Source of the DNA: Candidatus Acidiferrum typicum | GTDB taxonomy: Bacteria; Acidobacteriota; Terriglobia; Acidiferrales; UBA7541 | Length of the DNA stretch: 64,000 nt | Direction of reading: 5' to 3' | NCBI GenBank assembly: GCA_002478115.1 | Contig: DLMH01000136.1 | Coordinates: 54,689 to 118,688 of the forward strand | Shown here: piece after piece, positions 50,833 to 61,335 of the stretch | How the letters are laid out: every line of letters starts with the position of its first letter | Position numbering within the stretch: position 1 is the stretch's first letter | Notes under the pieces: generated by a model | Database searches by the model: none | Seen by the model: the letters and a program-made list of their open reading frames with translations, nothing else | What the model was told of the DNA's origin: nothing | Position numbers and translations under genes: made by a program

Positions 50833-52605
50833 ATGACGGGCAACGGGTGGTTCCAGATTTTGTTGTTTTTTGGCGTGATCCTGCTTATCACCAAGCCAAT
50901 GGGCGTGTATCTGTACCGCGTTTTTGAGGGGAAATCGACCTGGCTGGACCCCGTCCTGCGGCCCATCGAGCGCTTGATTTATCGCGTCTGCGGGATCGAA
51001 GAAAAGAAAGAGATGAAGTGGACGGAATACGGCGTGGCGATGCTGGTCTTCAGCGCTGCGTCATTGCTTCTGCTCTACTTGATCGAACGCGTGCAAGTGT
51101 GGCTCCCGTGGAATCCGCAGAATCTGGCAAATGTGGCGCCCGATCTGGCATGGAATACCGCGGTTTCCTTCACCACAAACACCAACTGGCAGGCGTACAC
51201 GCCGGAATCCACGATGAGCTACCTGACGCAGATGGCGGGGCTCGCCTATCACAATTTTGCGTCGGCGGCGATGGGTATTGCCCTGGCGGTCGCGGTGATT
51301 CGCGGTGTGGCGCGCAAGGAATCCTCCACCATTGGAAATTTCTGGGTGGACGCCACGCGAGCATTCTTATGGGCGCTCCTGCCGTTTAGCTTGGTGGGTG
51401 CGCTCTTCCTGGTTTCGCAGGGAGTCGTGCAGAATCTGCATCCCTACACCAACGCTGCCTTGCTGGAATCGCAGGTCGTCGAAACGAAGAACGCCGACGG
51501 CAGCGTGAAGAAAGACACCATCACTACGCAGGTCATTGCGCAGGGGCCCGCGGCTTCCCAGGAAGTGATCAAGGTATTCGGCACAAATGGCGGCGGCTTT
51601 TTCAATGCCAACAGCGCGCACCCTTTTGAAAATCCCACGCCGCTTTCCAACTTTTTTCAAATGCTCCTGATATTCGCAATTCCTTCCGGCTTGACCTACA
51701 CGCTGGGCCGGATGACGGGCTCACCGCGGCATGGCTGGGCGGTGTGGAGCGCGATGGCCTTCCTCTTCCTTGCAGGTGTTGTGGTGGCCTATTCGTCGGA
51801 AGCGCGCGGCAATCCGCTGCTTGCCGGCGTGAACACCAGGGCATCGGCCGCGCAGCCCGGCGGAAACATGGAAGGCAAAGAGGTGCGATTCGGGATTGCG
51901 AATTCGGCCCTGTTTACGACCGTGACCACCGATGCGAGCTGTGGTGCGGTCAATACCATGCACGATTCCCTGACGCCAATCGGGGGGATGGTGCCGCTCA
52001 TCAATATCATGCTCGGCGAAGTCATATTTGGCGGAGTAGGAGCTGGCCTGTATGGGGCGCTTGTGTTCGTGATCCTGTCTGTCTTCATCGCCGGCCTGAT
52101 GGTAGGACGCACACCGGAGTATTTGGGCAAGAAGATCGAGTCTTTCGACGTGAAGATGGCGGTGCTGGCCATCCTGATAACGTCGGTAACAATTCTTGTG
52201 TTTTCAGCCGTTGGTGTGGTCACGAAATTTGGGGTGGCGGGCATCAGCAATCCGGGCGCGCATGGGCTATCGCAGATTCTTTATGCGTACACGTCGTCGG
52301 TGGGAAACAACGGCTCCGCCTTTGCCGGGCTCAACGCGAACACCCTCTGGTTCAACGCGAGCCTGGCTGTGGCCATGCTCCTGGGACGCTTCTTCATGGT
52401 CATTCCGATTCTTGCTATTGCGGGAAGTCTTGCGGCCAAAAAGCAGGTGCCGCAATCGCTGGGCACGTTCCCCGTGACCGGGCCGTTGTTCACCGTGTTG
52501 CTGATTTCCGTGGTTCTGATTGTTGGAGCACTCACTTTCTTCCCCGCGTTGAGCCTGGGGCCGATTCTGGAGCACTTGCTCATGAATGCAGGGAAGGCGT
52601 TTTGA
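50833..52605 (+). CDS. kdpA: Potassium-transporting ATPase subunit KdpA
   Basis: KdpA is the potassium-selective channel-like subunit of the high-affinity Kdp pump. The 590-aa product has about ten membrane helices and the four pore loops of the superfamily: [57 protein letters not shown] and [13 protein letters not shown]. All filter glycines are kept. ATG 50833 is used because it directly follows kdpF; the frame is open further upstream. Confidence 0.97.
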   Translation: MTGNGWFQILLFFGVILLITKPMGVYLYRVFEGKSTWLDPVLRPIERLIYRVCGIEEKKEMKWTEYGVAMLVFSAASLLLLYLIERVQVWLPWNPQNLANVAPDLAWNTAVSFTTNTNWQAYTPESTMSYLTQMAGLAYHNFASAAMGIALAVAVIRGVARKESSTIGNFWVDATRAFLWALLPFSLVGALFLVSQGVVQNLHPYTNAALLESQVVETKNADGSVKKDTITTQVIAQGPAASQEVIKVFGTNGGGFFNANSAHPFENPTPLSNFFQMLLIFAIPSGLTYTLGRMTGSPRHGWAVWSAMAFLFLAGVVVAYSSEARGNPLLAGVNTRASAAQPGGNMEGKEVRFGIANSALFTTVTTDASCGAVNTMHDSLTPIGGMVPLINIMLGEVIFGGVGAGLYGALVFVILSVFIAGLMVGRTPEYLGKKIESFDVKMAVLAILITSVTILVFSAVGVVTKFGVAGISNPGAHGLSQILYAYTSSVGNNGSAFAGLNANTLWFNASLAVAMLLGRFFMVIPILAIAGSLAAKKQVPQSLGTFPVTGPLFTVLLISVVLIVGALTFFPALSLGPILEHLLMNAGKAF

Positions 52606-52613
52606 GGAAAAAG

Positions 52614-54659
52614 ATGACGACGGCACAGGCAAAAAGCGCTTCGCTAACCGACCGGAAGATATTAAAGACGGCCATCGTGGATTCGTTCTGGAAGCTGAAC
52701 CCGCGGCTGCAGATCAAGAAGCCCGTGATGTTCGTCGTGGAAGTTGGAGCAGTAATCACGGGGGTCGTGCTGGTGCTGGAAGCGTTCCAGCACAAAGGCA
52801 ACTTCTGGTTTGGATTGCAGATCACGCTATGGCTATGGTTCACGGTGCTGTTTGCGAATTTCGCGGAGGCCATGGCCGAAGGACGCGGCAAGGCCCAGGC
52901 GGAAACACTGCGAAAGGCGCGCGCAGAGACCCAGGCGCGCAAATTGCGCTCGGACGGAAAGACGGAAGTAATACCGAGCTCGAAATTGCGCTCCGGAGAT
53001 GTCGTCCTTGTGGCTGCGGGTGAATTCGTGCCCGGCGACGGAGAAGTGATTGAAGGCGTGGCCTCGGTGGACGAGTCGGCCATTACCGGCGAATCGGCGC
53101 CCGTGATTCGCGAATCGGGGGGCGACCGCTCGGCAGTGACCGGCGGCACGCGCGTCCTCTCCGATGAAATCAAAGTGCGGATTACGTCTAATCCCGGCGA
53201 AACCTTTCTCGACCGCATGATTGGGCTGGTGGAAGGGGCGTCGCGGCAGAAGACTCCGAATGAGATTGCGCTGAACATCCTGCTGGCGGGGTTGACCATC
53301 ATTTTCCTGCTTGCCGTGGTGACCTTGCAGCCCTTCGCCATCTATTCCGGTTCACCCCAGACAGTCTTTGCCCTGGTGTCGCTGCTGGTTTGCCTGATCC
53401 CCACCACGATCGGCGGATTGCTGTCCGCAATTGGTATCGCTGGAATGGACCGGCTGATTCAACGCAACGTCATCGCCATGTCCGGACGTGCCGTGGAAGC
53501 CGCTGGCGACGTGGATGTGTTGTTGTTGGACAAGACCGGCACGATCACTCTCGGCAATCGCGAAGCAACATCGTTCTACCCGTGCCCGAGCATCACCGAG
53601 GCGGAGCTTGCCAGCGCGGCCCAATTGGCTTCTTTTGCCGATGAAACTCCGGAAGGGCGCTCCATCGTAGTCCTGGCCAAGGAGAAGTATGGCCTGCGCG
53701 GACGCGAGTTGGCGCCCCACAACCCCCTATTCATCCCCTTCTCCGCGCAGACGCGCATGTCTGGCGTGGACATGGATGGCAAGGAAATCCGTAAGGGCGC
53801 GCCCGAAGCGATCGCCCGCTACGTCGCGGAAAAGGGGCAGATTGTGCCGGAGGAGATGCAGCAACACATCGAGCGGATCGCCAAGTCCGGCGGGACACCG
53901 CTGCTGGTGGCGCAGAATTTTCGCGTGCTCGGCGCGATTGAGCTGACCGACATCGTAAAAGGCGGCATTCGCGAGCGCTTTGATCACCTGCGCGCCATGG
54001 GCATCCGCACCATGATGATCACGGGAGACAATCCGCTGACGGCTGCGGCCATCGCGCGCCAGGCAGGCGTGGACGATTTCCTCGCCGAGGCCAAGCCCGA
54101 AGACAAGATGGCGCTGATCCGCAACGAGCAAGCCAAAGGCAAACTCGTGGCCATGACCGGCGACGGAACGAATGATGCACCGGCACTGGCGCAGGCTGAC
54201 GTCGGCGTGGCCATGAATACCGGAACGCAAGCCGCCAAGGAAGCCGGCAACATGGTGGATTTGGACTCGAATCCAACAAAGCTCATCGAAATCGTCGAGA
54301 TCGGCAAGCAATTGCTGATTACGCGCGGCTCGCTGACAACCTTTTCCGTGGCCAACGATGTGGCGAAATACTTCGCTATCATTCCGGCGATGTTCGCGGG
54401 GACGTTTCCTCTGCTGAACACGCTGAACATCATGAAACTCCGGACCGCGGATTCAGCCATTCTTTCGGCGGTGATTTTCAATGCGTTGATCATCGTCGCG
54501 CTGATCCCGCTGGCACTGCGAGGCGTAAAGTACCGCCCGCTGGGCGCCGCCGCGCTGTTACGGAGAAACCTGTTCATTTATGGATTGGGCGGCGTGATCG
54601 CGCCGTTCGCCGGAATCAAACTGATCGATATCCTGCTTTCATGGCTGCACCTGGCATAG
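52614..54659 (+). CDS. kdpB: Potassium-transporting ATPase ATP-binding subunit KdpB
   Basis: This P-type ATPase subunit hydrolyses ATP to drive K+ uptake. The phosphorylation motif [11 protein letters not shown], the actuator loop [11 protein letters not shown], the hinge [17 protein letters not shown] and the nucleotide-site KGAPEA are intact. Its 681-aa length is standard. ATG 52614 follows TGAGGAAA and lies 8 bp after the kdpA stop; the frame is open far upstream through kdpA but that part is not coding. It is followed 8 bp later by kdpC. Confidence 0.97.
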   Translation: MTTAQAKSASLTDRKILKTAIVDSFWKLNPRLQIKKPVMFVVEVGAVITGVVLVLEAFQHKGNFWFGLQITLWLWFTVLFANFAEAMAEGRGKAQAETLRKARAETQARKLRSDGKTEVIPSSKLRSGDVVLVAAGEFVPGDGEVIEGVASVDESAITGESAPVIRESGGDRSAVTGGTRVLSDEIKVRITSNPGETFLDRMIGLVEGASRQKTPNEIALNILLAGLTIIFLLAVVTLQPFAIYSGSPQTVFALVSLLVCLIPTTIGGLLSAIGIAGMDRLIQRNVIAMSGRAVEAAGDVDVLLLDKTGTITLGNREATSFYPCPSITEAELASAAQLASFADETPEGRSIVVLAKEKYGLRGRELAPHNPLFIPFSAQTRMSGVDMDGKEIRKGAPEAIARYVAEKGQIVPEEMQQHIERIAKSGGTPLLVAQNFRVLGAIELTDIVKGGIRERFDHLRAMGIRTMMITGDNPLTAAAIARQAGVDDFLAEAKPEDKMALIRNEQAKGKLVAMTGDGTNDAPALAQADVGVAMNTGTQAAKEAGNMVDLDSNPTKLIEIVEIGKQLLITRGSLTTFSVANDVAKYFAIIPAMFAGTFPLLNTLNIMKLRTADSAILSAVIFNALIIVALIPLALRGVKYRPLGAAALLRRNLFIYGLGGVIAPFAGIKLIDILLSWLHLA

Positions 54660-54667
54660 AGGAAGGT

Positions 54668-55243
54668 ATGAAGAATCATCTGATAGTTGCTGCAAAGTTC
54701 ACGCTCATCACCACGCTGCTGTTTGGCCTGGTATATCCGCTCGCGGTGACTGGGCTGAGCCAGTTGCTCTTCCCGAAGCAGGCGAATGGAAGCCTGATCG
54801 AAAAGAATGGCCAGATCCTCGGGTCGCGGCTCATCGGGCAGCCCTTCACCTCTGACAAGTATTTCCATTCCCGCCCCTCGGCAGCGGGGACCGGTTACGA
54901 CCCCACCGCGTCGTCTGGCTCGAATTTGGGTCCGACCAACCAACAGCTCGTGGATCGGGTGAAGCAGGACGTGGCGAAATTGCAGCAGGAGAATCCGGGA
55001 GTCGCGATTCCGGCGGATCTGGTTACCGCGTCGGGATCGGGGCTCGACCCGGACGTCTCTCCAGCCGCCGCTGAATTCCAGATTCCCCGGATCGCCCGCG
55101 CCAGGGGAGTAGGCGTGGAGTCACTGCGGCCATTGGTGGCACGGCACATGCAACAGCGGCAGTGGGGGATTCTGGGAGAGGCGCGGGTGAATGTACTGGA
55201 ACTGAATCTGGATCTGGATGCAAGCTTCCCTGTCAAACAATAG
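54668..55243 (+). CDS. kdpC: Potassium-transporting ATPase subunit KdpC
   Basis: This 191-aa KdpC has one N-terminal membrane helix (TLITTLLFGLVYPLAVTG) and a soluble domain with SLIGQPF-type GSRLIGQPFTSDKYFHSRPS, ASSGSNLGPTNQQL and the C-terminal GLDPDVSPAAAEFQIPRIAR block. It acts as a catalytic chaperone for ATP binding by KdpB. A GGAAGG ribosome site precedes the ATG. The gene ends 28 bp before the converging kdpE; a CCGGC/GCCGG stem lies between them without a good T run. Confidence 0.95.
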   Translation: MKNHLIVAAKFTLITTLLFGLVYPLAVTGLSQLLFPKQANGSLIEKNGQILGSRLIGQPFTSDKYFHSRPSAAGTGYDPTASSGSNLGPTNQQLVDRVKQDVAKLQQENPGVAIPADLVTASGSGLDPDVSPAAAEFQIPRIARARGVGVESLRPLVARHMQQRQWGILGEARVNVLELNLDLDASFPVKQ

Positions 55244-55271
55244 AAGGCCTGCCGGCGAGTAAGGCCGGTGA

Positions 55272-55973
55272 TTATTTCCCTGTAGAAGTCTTCGGCGGCT
55301 GAAAGCGGTAGCCAATCCAAGGCTCCGTCAGTATGTATTTCGGCCGCGCATGGTCTTTCTCAATTTTCTTGCGCAATTGGTTGATCACCACGCGCAGATT
55401 CTCTGTTTCCTCGCCGTATTCGGGCCCCCAAACCGTTTGCAAGAGCCGGCGATGGGTGACGGGCTTGCCCTGGTGGATGATCAACTGCTTCAGCACTTCA
55501 AATTCTTTCGGCGCCAGGTGGACTTCCTCTCCACTGGCGGTGACTCGGCGCGTTTCAAAATCCACGGACAAATCTTTGGCGTGAAACGCAGGCAGTGCCT
55601 CCGCGGGAGCATGCCGGCGGAGGGAAGCACGCACGCGCGCCAGCAGTTCTTCGATGCTGAAGGGCTTTGTGACGTAGTCATCGGCACCGGCATCGAGCGC
55701 AACCACCTTGTCCCTTTCGGCATTGCGCACGGTCAGCATGATGATCGGGGCATCGCTGGTGCGGCGAATTTCCCTGCACGCCTCAATGCCGCTGATGCCC
55801 GGCAGATTGACGTCGAGAAGGATCAGATCGGGTTTCAGCTTGCGGGCCAACTCGACGCCTTCTTCGCCGGTAGCGGCCTCGGAAATCTCGTAACCGCGGA
55901 AGGAAAGCGTGGAACGCAAGACTCGCCGAATCTGGGGCTCGTCGTCAATCACGAGAATGCTGGAGGAAGTCAT
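55272..55973 (-). CDS. kdpE: KdpE response regulator
   Basis: This 233-aa OmpR-family regulator has a receiver domain (phosphoacceptor Asp in LILLDVNLPGISG, switch residues in IIMLTVR and the Lys of YVTKPF) and a winged-helix DNA-binding domain (about 135-228). PVTHRRLLQTVWGPEYGEET, NLRVVINQLRKKIE and TEPWIGYRF are the KdpE-type C-terminal signature. It should activate kdp transcription at low K+. Its start overlaps the sensor kinase stop by 4 bp. Confidence 0.95.
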   Translation of the reverse strand: MTSSSILVIDDEPQIRRVLRSTLSFRGYEISEAATGEEGVELARKLKPDLILLDVNLPGISGIEACREIRRTSDAPIIMLTVRNAERDKVVALDAGADDYVTKPFSIEELLARVRASLRRHAPAEALPAFHAKDLSVDFETRRVTASGEEVHLAPKEFEVLKQLIIHQGKPVTHRRLLQTVWGPEYGEETENLRVVINQLRKKIEKDHARPKYILTEPWIGYRFQPPKTSTGK

Positions 55974-57430
55974 CGGGCCTCACCGCGTCGAACCGCAACG
56001 GGCAGCGTGAACGAAAAAACGGAGCCGTGGCCGAGCTGGCTGGTGACGCTGATGGTACCACCGTGGGCCGTGGCAACGGCTTTGGCGATCGGCAGACCCA
56101 TGCCCGTGCCCCGAACCAGGTAGCGTTGATCGCGTCCGCGATAGAACTTGTCGAAAATGAGTCCCTGCTCGAAGGAGTCAATTCCCGGGCCGCTGTCCGC
56201 CACACTGAGAGTGACAAAGTCCCCCGTCTGCTCGCCGGTAATTGTGATGGGCTTTTCCTTGGGAGAGTAAAGGTTGGCATTGTCTATAAGCTGGACGAGG
56301 ATGTCCTTCGCTCGGCTCAAATCGGCACGCACCGGGGGCAAATCGCCGGCAAGCTTCACAATCAGTTCGCGTTCCCCAAGCGCCTTCTTCAGTTGTTGCA
56401 CGGAAGTCTCGACCAGAGACGCCACCGGGACGGCTTCAAAGTGCAACTCAAACTCGCCGCCTTCCAGCTTGGCCATATCGGCCGCTTCCTCGACCAGGTG
56501 ATTCAAACGGTCGCACTCTTCATTGATGATGGTCAGGAGTTCCTGTTGCTGCGGATTCTGGGCTTGTTGCGGGCCAAGCAGGTCGGTGACCGCGGCCTTG
56601 ATGGAGGTGAGCGGCGTGCGAAAGTCGTGCGCGATGGAATCGAGCAGAGCGGATTTCAGGCGCTCTCCCTGGCGCTCCGCTTCCGTTTCGCTCAGTTGCT
56701 CAACCGCCCGAGCGCGCTCGATGGCAATGGCCACGAGCGAGCCGATGGCGTCGAGAGTCTGACGCGAGAGCCGCGCGCCGGAAATTCCCAGGCTGCCGAT
56801 GGGCTTCACGCCCAGACGAACAGGGAGGAAGTGCAGCGTCCGCTGGGTCTGGGTGATGACTTCGTCGCGCAAATAGGCGGATTTCATCTGTTCTTCATCG
56901 AGTTGCGCCGCACCGTAGCCGGAACGATAGAATTTGTCCTTTTGCGGCACAAAGAGTTCCGCGGCGCCCGCCTCGAAACATTCCACGATGTAGTTGGGGA
57001 TCGCGTTCATCAGTTGAATCACGTTGCCCGCCCCGAGGAGTTTCTGGCTGAAGTCGTAAAGGCGCTCCACCTCGCGCCGCCGGCCGTGCGCCGCGTCCGC
57101 TTCCTTCCGGATGCGCGCGGAAAGCTGGCTGCCCATGATCGAGGTGAACAGGAAAGCAAAAAGCGCCACCCAATTCTGCGGATCAGTGATCGTAAAGGTT
57201 CCCACCGGAGGTAGAAAGTAGAAGTTAAACAGCAGCATCGCGCTGACGGACATGAACACCGAGACAACCATGCCCCAGACCGCGGAAACTGCTAAAATCG
57301 CGAGGAGAAACGACAGCGCGACGGTAGTCTGGTTGACGTGAAAAACCCGGCTGTAACCGTAAGTGAGGGAGATCAGCAGGATGGCCGCAACAACAAAACC
57401 CATCCCGCGCCCCATGAAGAAGCGCGTCAT
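55970..57430 (-). CDS. kdpD: KdpD sensor kinase, C-terminal half (membrane, GAF, histidine kinase)
   Basis: This 486-aa protein corresponds to the second half of classical KdpD: a DUF4118 region with about four membrane helices (10-120), a GAF domain (about 140-260), HisKA with the phospho-His in DSIAHDFRTPLTSIKA, and HATPase_c with QLIDNANLYSP, DSGPGID and GTGMGLPIAKA. The N-terminal KdpD and USP domains are missing here and are encoded by the divergent gene at 57480. ATG 57430 (MTRFFMGRG) immediately precedes the first helix. It is coupled to kdpE by a 4-bp overlap. Confidence 0.9.
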   Translation of the reverse strand: MTRFFMGRGMGFVVAAILLISLTYGYSRVFHVNQTTVALSFLLAILAVSAVWGMVVSVFMSVSAMLLFNFYFLPPVGTFTITDPQNWVALFAFLFTSIMGSQLSARIRKEADAAHGRRREVERLYDFSQKLLGAGNVIQLMNAIPNYIVECFEAGAAELFVPQKDKFYRSGYGAAQLDEEQMKSAYLRDEVITQTQRTLHFLPVRLGVKPIGSLGISGARLSRQTLDAIGSLVAIAIERARAVEQLSETEAERQGERLKSALLDSIAHDFRTPLTSIKAAVTDLLGPQQAQNPQQQELLTIINEECDRLNHLVEEAADMAKLEGGEFELHFEAVPVASLVETSVQQLKKALGERELIVKLAGDLPPVRADLSRAKDILVQLIDNANLYSPKEKPITITGEQTGDFVTLSVADSGPGIDSFEQGLIFDKFYRGRDQRYLVRGTGMGLPIAKAVATAHGGTISVTSQLGHGSVFSFTLPVAVRRGEAR

Positions 57431-57479
57431 GGGTGTATTGTAACGCAGTGGGAAAGCGTTTCGTGGAGAAGAAAGATAC

Positions 57480-58610
57480 TTGCCAAAAAAACCAGAAGAT
57501 TGGCTGGAGGTAGCTTCCCCCGCTCCCAAGGCCCGCGGAATCTTCAAGCTCTTCCTCGGATATGCGCCCGGTGTGGGGAAGACCTACGGCATGCTGAGCG
57601 AAGCAATTCGCCGGAGCCACCGCGGCGAGGATATCGTCATCGGCATCGTCGAAACGCATGGGCGCAAAGGCGTTCAGGAACTCGCCGATCAATTGGAAGC
57701 CGTGCCGCGCAAGAAAATCGACTACAAGGGCACCGTGTTCGAGGAAATGGACGTGGACGCCGTCCTGGCGCGGCGCCCGGAAGTTGTGCTTGTCGACGAG
57801 TTGGCCCACACCAATATTCCCGGCAGCCGACACCGCAAACGGTACGAGGATGTCCAGGAGCTTCTAGCCGCGAAGATTGACGTCCTCTCAACCGTAAACA
57901 TTCAGCACATCGAAAGCATTGCTCCGACGGTTCGCGCGATAACCGGCATCACGGTGCGCGAAACGGTGCCGGACTGGGTGCCCCTTTCCGCGACGGAAAC
58001 GGTGATGGTGGATCTTACTCCCGAGGCGCTCCAGAACCGCATGAAGCGCGGAGATGTTTACGGAGAAGAGAAGGTGCAACGCTCGCTGAAAAATTTCTTC
58101 CGCCGCGGCAATTTGATCGCACTGCGCGAATTGGCCTTGCGGCAGGTGGCCGAGCAGGTGGATCGCAGCCTCGAGTCCTATATGGACGCGAAGGATATTC
58201 ATGAGAACTGGGGCGTGCGCGAACGGATTGCCGTTTGCGTGAGCGGGAGCCCCTCGGGGCAGTATTTGATCGCGCGGGCGGCGCGTATGGCGCGGAGATT
58301 GGATGCGGAACTGTATGTCTTGCACATTGACCGTGAACTGGCGCCGCGCGAGGAAAATCCAAAGGTCTTGGAAGCGAACTTGCGATTCGCGGAGAACCTC
58401 GGAGCCGAGGTGATCCGCATGAAAGGAAAAAGCGTCGCGGATACCATCGCCGACTTCGTCCGCGGAAAGCACATCACGCAAGTCGTCTTCGGCCGCGCTC
58501 CCCTCCGGGATTGGCGCAAATATTTGTACCTTTCCGTCGTTCACCGGTTCCTGCGTGAATCGCCGTCAGTGGACGTGCACATCGTGACACAAGAACCAGG
58601 GGACGCGTAG
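57480..58610 (+). CDS. KdpD N-terminal sensor half (KdpD ATP-binding plus USP domain), free-standing
   Basis: This 376-aa soluble protein has the KdpD domain (about 20-230), with Walker A GYAPGVGKT, a Walker-B-like VLVDELAHTN and NIQHIESIAP. A universal-stress-protein-like domain follows (about 250-370, IAVCVSGSPSGQYLIARAAR and VVFGRAPL). It lacks membrane, HisKA and ATPase parts, so it must work in trans with the kinase half on the other strand. Translation starts at TTG with GGAGAAG about ten bases upstream; no in-frame ATG lies nearby. The shared 49-bp spacer must hold both translation signals. Confidence 0.88.
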   Translation: MPKKPEDWLEVASPAPKARGIFKLFLGYAPGVGKTYGMLSEAIRRSHRGEDIVIGIVETHGRKGVQELADQLEAVPRKKIDYKGTVFEEMDVDAVLARRPEVVLVDELAHTNIPGSRHRKRYEDVQELLAAKIDVLSTVNIQHIESIAPTVRAITGITVRETVPDWVPLSATETVMVDLTPEALQNRMKRGDVYGEEKVQRSLKNFFRRGNLIALRELALRQVAEQVDRSLESYMDAKDIHENWGVRERIAVCVSGSPSGQYLIARAARMARRLDAELYVLHIDRELAPREENPKVLEANLRFAENLGAEVIRMKGKSVADTIADFVRGKHITQVVFGRAPLRDWRKYLYLSVVHRFLRESPSVDVHIVTQEPGDA

Positions 58611-58950
58611 TACTGCCTCGGCGAAGCCTCCTGGCATCGCAAAAAACAAATCGCGCCGCTGATTGCGATGTTGTCGTACCCCAACAGCTACCCCCTAACC
58701 ACCGCCATGGGTTGCACGCGCGCGCATTCAAAAAATGGTTCGCCTGGAGAAAGGTTCGGACATCGCATATTATGGCGAGCGTGCATTTGTGAACCGTCGC
58801 GGGTATTCCCTTTTGGCGCAAGGCGAGATACGTGGAGCAGTAGCTGTTAGCATTCTGTTCGCTGAAGAAGATGTGGGCTTGGTGCATTTCAACTTGGAGA
58901 CAATCGCCGAAGGGAAATAGCCGGCAGATGGAAACGTCACGAGGGAAATC
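58611..58950. other. Spacer without a confident gene
   Basis: A frame at 58735-58920 (MVRLEKGSDIAYYGERAFVN and on, 61 aa) has no ribosome site and no recognised family. It could be a small real gene but nothing supports it beyond being open. No repeats are seen. Confidence 0.4.
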
Positions 58951-59991
58951 ATGGAAAAAGCGATGACTACCGTCACGTTTGGCGAAGTGATGCTGCGCCT
59001 GACACCGCCAGGCTTCGAGCGTTTTTTGCAAAGCGCACGCTTTGCGGCCACCTTCGGCGGGGCCGAGGCGAATGTCGCGGTGGCCCTCGCTGGCTGGGGT
59101 TTGCCTTCCGCCTTCGTCACCGTTCTTCCCGGGAAGAATGCCCTGGCGGACGCTGTGATTGGAGAATTACGGCGTTTCGGCGTGGATACTTCCAGGATTG
59201 TGCGCGGGAAGGGGCGCCTGGGAATTTATTTTGTTGAAACGGGGGCAAATCAGCGTCCCTCAAAAGTCATCTATGATCGCGAATTCAGTGCCCTCGCTAT
59301 AGCCCAGCCGGGAGAGCTTCGTTGGGAAAACGTATTTCAAGGGGCCCGTTGGTTTCACATCACGGGCATCACTCCCGCGATCAGTGCGCTGGCTGCTGAC
59401 CTGGCGCTTGAGTCGGTGCGCGAGGCGCGGGAGAGCGGGATTACGGTGTCTTGCGACCTCAACTTTCGCAAGAATCTCTGGAAGTGGGGGAAGCCTGCCG
59501 CGGTGGTGATGCGTGAAATGCTCAAGCATGCGGACATCGCCATCGCCAACGAAGAAGATGTGCAGATGGCGCTGGGCATCAAGGTGGATGTGGACGTCAC
59601 GTCTGGCAAACTCGATCAAGCCCAGTACGAGATGCTTACGGGTAGAGTGCTTTCCGAATTCCCGAATCTGAAGGCCATTGCCATAACTTTGCGGGAATCC
59701 AAAAGCGCTTCCCACAATGGCTGGTCAGCGTGCCTGAATGATCGAGAAAAATTCATGGTGAGCCGTACGTACGAGATCACCCATATTGTGGACCGGGTTG
59801 GTTCGGGAGATAGCTTCGCCGCCGGACTCATTTACGGGTTGCAAATGCTGCCGGCCTACCAGGATGCGCTTGAATTCGCCGTTGCGGCGAGTTGTCTGAA
59901 ACATTCCATTCCTGGGGACTTTCATCGTTGCAGCGTGGATGAGGTCGAAGCCCTGCTCAAAGGCGGGGGATCGGGAAGAGTGCAGCGATAA
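58951..59991 (+). CDS. kdgK: PfkB-family sugar kinase, probably 2-keto-3-deoxygluconate kinase
   Basis: This 346-aa ribokinase-family enzyme shows the N-terminal [13 protein letters not shown] and [15 protein letters not shown] blocks typical of KDG kinases, [12 protein letters not shown] in the middle, and the catalytic [16 protein letters not shown] (GxGD anion hole with base Asp). KDG kinase phosphorylates 2-dehydro-3-deoxygluconate for the Entner-Doudoroff and uronate pathways. No KDPG aldolase or uronate gene is adjacent, so specificity is inferred from motifs only. An alternative start is the Met five codons in (MTTVTFG). Confidence 0.82.
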   Translation: MEKAMTTVTFGEVMLRLTPPGFERFLQSARFAATFGGAEANVAVALAGWGLPSAFVTVLPGKNALADAVIGELRRFGVDTSRIVRGKGRLGIYFVETGANQRPSKVIYDREFSALAIAQPGELRWENVFQGARWFHITGITPAISALAADLALESVREARESGITVSCDLNFRKNLWKWGKPAAVVMREMLKHADIAIANEEDVQMALGIKVDVDVTSGKLDQAQYEMLTGRVLSEFPNLKAIAITLRESKSASHNGWSACLNDREKFMVSRTYEITHIVDRVGSGDSFAAGLIYGLQMLPAYQDALEFAVAASCLKHSIPGDFHRCSVDEVEALLKGGGSGRVQR

Positions 59992-60084
59992 GCCTGGTTC
60001 GGGCGAGCCAAGGAGCCGTTTTCATACAAGCTGGACCTTCTCACGAGATACAGTTCTGCCCGCCCTGCAAACAACATTGCACCC

Positions 60085-60199
60085 TGTCATCCTGAGGCAC
60101 GCGTCGTTTGCGCCCCGAAGGATCTCAACCGACAAACCGTGCACAATTTTAAAGTTGAGGTCCTTCGGCGATCCTCATCGGATCGCCTCAGGATGACCA
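60085..60199. repeat. Long palindromic intergenic element (family G)
   Basis: The outer arms TCATCCTGAGGC (60087-60098) and GCCTCAGGATGA (60185-60196) are perfect inverted repeats. The inner arms CGAAGGATCTCAAC (60116-60129) and GTTGAGGTCCTTCG (60154-60167) pair with a single wobble. The whole folds as one long cruciform or hairpin of about 115 bp with no open reading frame, a MITE-like build. Confidence 0.8.
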
Positions 60200-60306
60200 C
60201 ATCTTGCTGAACTGGAACAACGGATAAATCGTAGTTTGTGAGAAATCCGGGCTAGGAGATTATTTATGCAGGAATCATCAATCGCCATTGGGAGCAGGTC
60301 CTGCTG

Positions 60307-61335
60307 CTAGTGAATTTTCCCGTCGGCCGTCAAGCGCTCCAAATAGCGCTGTGCCGTCACAGCTTCCTGGCCATCACTGTGGCTCTTGATTAGTTCTCGC
60401 AGAACGCTCGCTGAGTCTTCGTACCGCCCCACGGCCGTGAGTGCCTCTGCAACCAGCAAATCCACCTGCGGCGCCTGCCCATTGGACTCCGCCTGCGCCT
60501 GCTGCGAGACCTTCAGGGCTTCTTCATATCGCTTGCTGTGATAGTACGACTGCGCCAGTGTCCAATGCGTCTCCCAGCCGCTGGCCGGGTCCACTTGCAC
60601 GGACTTCTCGAGTGGTGGAATGGCCTCTGCGTATTTCTTCTGGTTGCACAGCGCCATTCCCAATGCCGCTAAAGCGCGCGCGCTGTTTGGTTCCATTTGC
60701 GTGGCTTTTTCCAGAACGCCTTGCGCCTTTGTCCAGTCGTGTTTTTTCAGATCCAACAGACCCTGCACATAAAGCACGTTGGGATTATTGGGAGCGAGTT
60801 TCATGGCCTGGTCCAGGGCTTTCTCCGCCGCATCCAAATTGTCGTCTCTCAGCGCCTGCATGCCCTTGTCCAGGGCTTCTTTCGCCTTAGGCGCGAGTAT
60901 CGGGTTTCCCGCTGCCCCAGGCGCAAAACTCGAAGATGTGTCCCGCTCCAGGTTTACCTCCACCTGGACTTTATCCGGCTCGGGCACCTTCAAGTCTTTT
61001 TGTCCCGGCTTGTATCCAGCCGCTTCCACAAAGACGGTAAAGTCGCCCAGGTCGCTGATGAGGAATACCAGTCGCCCATTGGAAGTCGATCCCTCGTCGC
61101 ACGGGGTTCCGTTCAAATAAAGTTTCACGTCCGCGGGCACGGAGAGGATCTCTCTAGCACTATCGCGTATGATCACGTCGATTTCCACGTGCATACCGCG
61201 ACGCATAGTCCCCCCACCTGCATTGGTCTGGCATCGAGCCGCAAGTGGGCAGAAACAATTACCAGGCAGGATCGGCAGTAGAAATGCCCCGATTCGCAGC
61301 AGCACGCGTCGGTTTGGCTGGTGCATACGTGCCAT
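60307..61335 (-). CDS. Secreted PEGA/TPR-repeat protein
   Basis: This 342-aa protein begins with a hydrophobic signal-like stretch (VLLRIGAFLLPILPGNCFCP). A beta domain follows (about 50-130, RDSAREILSVPADVKLYLNG and DFTVFVEAAGYKPGQKDLKV) that resembles PEGA or carboxypeptidase-regulatory folds. Four to five TPR units then occupy about 150-330, such as ALDKGMQALRDDNLDAAEKA and ARALAALGMALCNQKKYAEA. It is probably an exported scaffold. The partner is unknown. Confidence 0.75.
   Translation of the reverse strand: MARMHQPNRRVLLRIGAFLLPILPGNCFCPLAARCQTNAGGGTMRRGMHVEIDVIIRDSAREILSVPADVKLYLNGTPCDEGSTSNGRLVFLISDLGDFTVFVEAAGYKPGQKDLKVPEPDKVQVEVNLERDTSSSFAPGAAGNPILAPKAKEALDKGMQALRDDNLDAAEKALDQAMKLAPNNPNVLYVQGLLDLKKHDWTKAQGVLEKATQMEPNSARALAALGMALCNQKKYAEAIPPLEKSVQVDPASGWETHWTLAQSYYHSKRYEEALKVSQQAQAESNGQAPQVDLLVAEALTAVGRYEDSASVLRELIKSHSDGQEAVTAQRYLERLTADGKIH

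Noticed and set aside
51744..52613. 5' extension of kdpB through kdpA
   Set aside because: KdpA is clearly coding in the other frame and KdpB has its normal length from 52614.
55252..55268. Terminator between kdpC and kdpE
   Set aside because: The CCGGC/GCCGG stem is only five base pairs and lacks a clean T run.
58735..58920. 61-codon frame between the KdpD N-half and the PfkB kinase
   Set aside because: No ribosome site and no recognisable domain; left as unproven.
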